A DNA stretch of 7,119 nt from Verrucomicrobiales bacterium (GTDB taxonomy: Bacteria; Verrucomicrobiota; Verrucomicrobiia; Limisphaerales; UBA9464), in assembly GCA_003445095.1 (NCBI GenBank), contig DLVS01000858.1, forward strand, positions 1-7,119. The letters are read 5' to 3'. The position numbers and the translations under genes were made by a program. The notes beneath the pieces were generated by a model. It worked only from the letters and a program-made list of their open reading frames with translations, was not told where the DNA came from and did not search any database. Below are positions 6,206 to 7,119 of the stretch, in pieces. How positions within the stretch are numbered: position 1 is the stretch's first letter; each line of letters starts with the position of its first letter.

Positions 6206-7119
6206 ATGATGAGAGCTAGCCCAGCGTCGACATACTTCCTACTCCTGCTGCTCCTGTTAGCGACGGCGGACTCGACCCAAGGTCAGTGGACGGACAAGGT
6301 CACCGATACCCCATCGCTGATCCAAACCGATTTCGGACCGTATGGAAAATATCTGCCCGGGAACGGTGAGTCGTTTTGCGCACCGACATCGGCCACCATG
6401 TCCCTTTACTGGCTGGCGCGGAATGGATTCACGCAACTGGCCTCCACCAACCTCGCCGACGCTGCCAATCTTGACCGAGTCCTCGGCGGCTTGATGGGAA
6501 CAACACCGGCCGGCGGCACCGATGAAAACGGATATTACAACGGTTTTATGACCTACCTGAGCGCTCGCGGGATTAGCCCCGCGCAGGTGACTCGCGTTTT
6601 CACACCGAATCCGGACGTCCACTGGCTGGCGACGAACAACTTCAATCAAAGCGTCGTGAATTTTAGTGTTGGCTGGTATTATGCATCACCCTCGGGTCAA
6701 ACAACCAACTACATCAACAATGGTGGACACGTTTTAACCCTGCTCGCCGCCAACCCAGCCGCGCAGATCGTTACGATCAACAACGCGTATCCGGCTTCTT
6801 TTTTCCCCGTACCGAATGTTCCGAGCAGCAATCCCCAGACTGTCACCCTCGCGAGCGTTCCCACGAGTTGGACCCTACAGTACCTCGATACCAGCATCGG
6901 CTATACGCAAGTCATCACCCCGGACCTTGGTCCCGCCACGGGCGGCCTGGCGGTGTTGTGGGGCGCGGATTCGTGGACCCTAAATATCAATGCTTTGCCC
7001 GCGAAACCGGCGTATATAGCGCGGACTTGGATCCTTTCCGGCCTTCAGCAGATTAATACCGATGAGGGACATCTCGAAGTGATCGCGCCAATCGCGGGCT
7101 CCGGCGGGCTGACTAAATT
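6206..7119 (+). CDS. Secreted papain-like (C39-like) domain protein entering an autotransporter-type repeat; 3' end outside window
   Basis: 304 codons are open from ATG 6206 (a second ATG follows at 6209) to the window edge with no stop. The N-terminus is a signal peptide: MMRASPASTY, a run of seven leucines at 12-18, then LATA with likely cleavage after Ala21. The first domain (about 25-235) has GESFCAPTSATMSLYWL (54-70) with Cys58 at the head of a helix, NGGHVLTLL (172-180) with His175, and VTINNAYP (189-196) with Asn193. This order (Cys heading a helix, His in GGH-hydrophobic, then Asn/Asp) is that of papain-like C39-type folds. The peptidase assignment is from motifs only, and the domain could be inactive or a binding module. 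From about 245 a beta-rich stretch begins (LAVLWGADSWTLN), ending in LEVIAPIAGSGGLTK (290-304), which fits the start of an autotransporter-associated beta-strand (PATR) repeat. The mature protein is thus probably a large surface protein with more repeats, perhaps with a PEP-CTERM or autotransporter end. No clear ribosome binding site is seen. Confidence 0.82.
   Translation, partial: MMRASPASTYFLLLLLLLATADSTQGQWTDKVTDTPSLIQTDFGPYGKYLPGNGESFCAPTSATMSLYWLARNGFTQLASTNLADAANLDRVLGGLMGTTPAGGTDENGYYNGFMTYLSARGISPAQVTRVFTPNPDVHWLATNNFNQSVVNFSVGWYYASPSGQTTNYINNGGHVLTLLAANPAAQIVTINNAYPASFFPVPNVPSSNPQTVTLASVPTSWTLQYLDTSIGYTQVITPDLGPATGGLAVLWGADSWTLNINALPAKPAYIARTWILSGLQQINTDEGHLEVIAPIAGSGGLTK

Noticed and set aside
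1..7119. CRISPR array, tRNA, rRNA, insertion sequence or defence system
   Set aside because: No regularly spaced repeats, tRNA-like cloverleaf, rRNA sequence, transposase motif or known defence-gene motif was seen on either strand.

Overview
The window looks like a piece of a chromosome from a Verrucomicrobiota bacterium. The evidence is the mix of families: a planctomycete/verrucomicrobial type ECF sigma factor, a Tat-exported DUF1501 protein, two small conserved proteins whose sequence patterns I recall mainly from Verrucomicrobia and Planctomycetes, and a secreted protein that runs into an autotransporter-associated beta-strand repeat. The DNA is moderately GC-rich, and few starts have a Shine-Dalgarno sequence, which also fits that group. 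The assignment rests on remembered family patterns, not on a search.

Layout. The left edge (2-340, +) holds the C-terminal part of a sigma factor whose 5' end lies outside the window. A 134-base gap leads to a Tat-exported DUF1501 protein (475-1935, +). A 187-base gap with a weak hairpin follows, then a SirB1/transglutaminase-like protein (2123-2995, +). This gene converges tail to tail on a 162-residue conserved protein of unknown function (3005-3493, -), and both stop codons lie inside one short perfect hairpin. A divergent intergenic region (3494-3739) carries two pairs of short direct repeats. A compact plus-strand cluster follows: a 192-residue conserved unknown (3740-4318), ribonuclease III (rnc, 4321-5046, 2-base gap) and a membrane-anchored alpha/beta hydrolase (5066-5905, 19-base gap). 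A 300-base non-coding stretch (5906-6205) has several inverted repeats and a 13-bp palindrome. The right edge (6206-7119, +) is a 304-codon open frame that continues past the window. It encodes a signal peptide, a papain-like (C39-like) Cys/His/Asn arrangement, and what looks like the first autotransporter repeat.

How the genes work together. The only probable operon is unknown-rnc-hydrolase, where spacing suggests translational coupling. The other genes look like single transcription units. Two or three products act outside the cytoplasm (DUF1501, the edge protein, and the hydrolase at the membrane). No mobile element, CRISPR array, tRNA or rRNA was seen. The most distinctive item is the edge gene that joins a papain-like domain to an autotransporter-type repeat.
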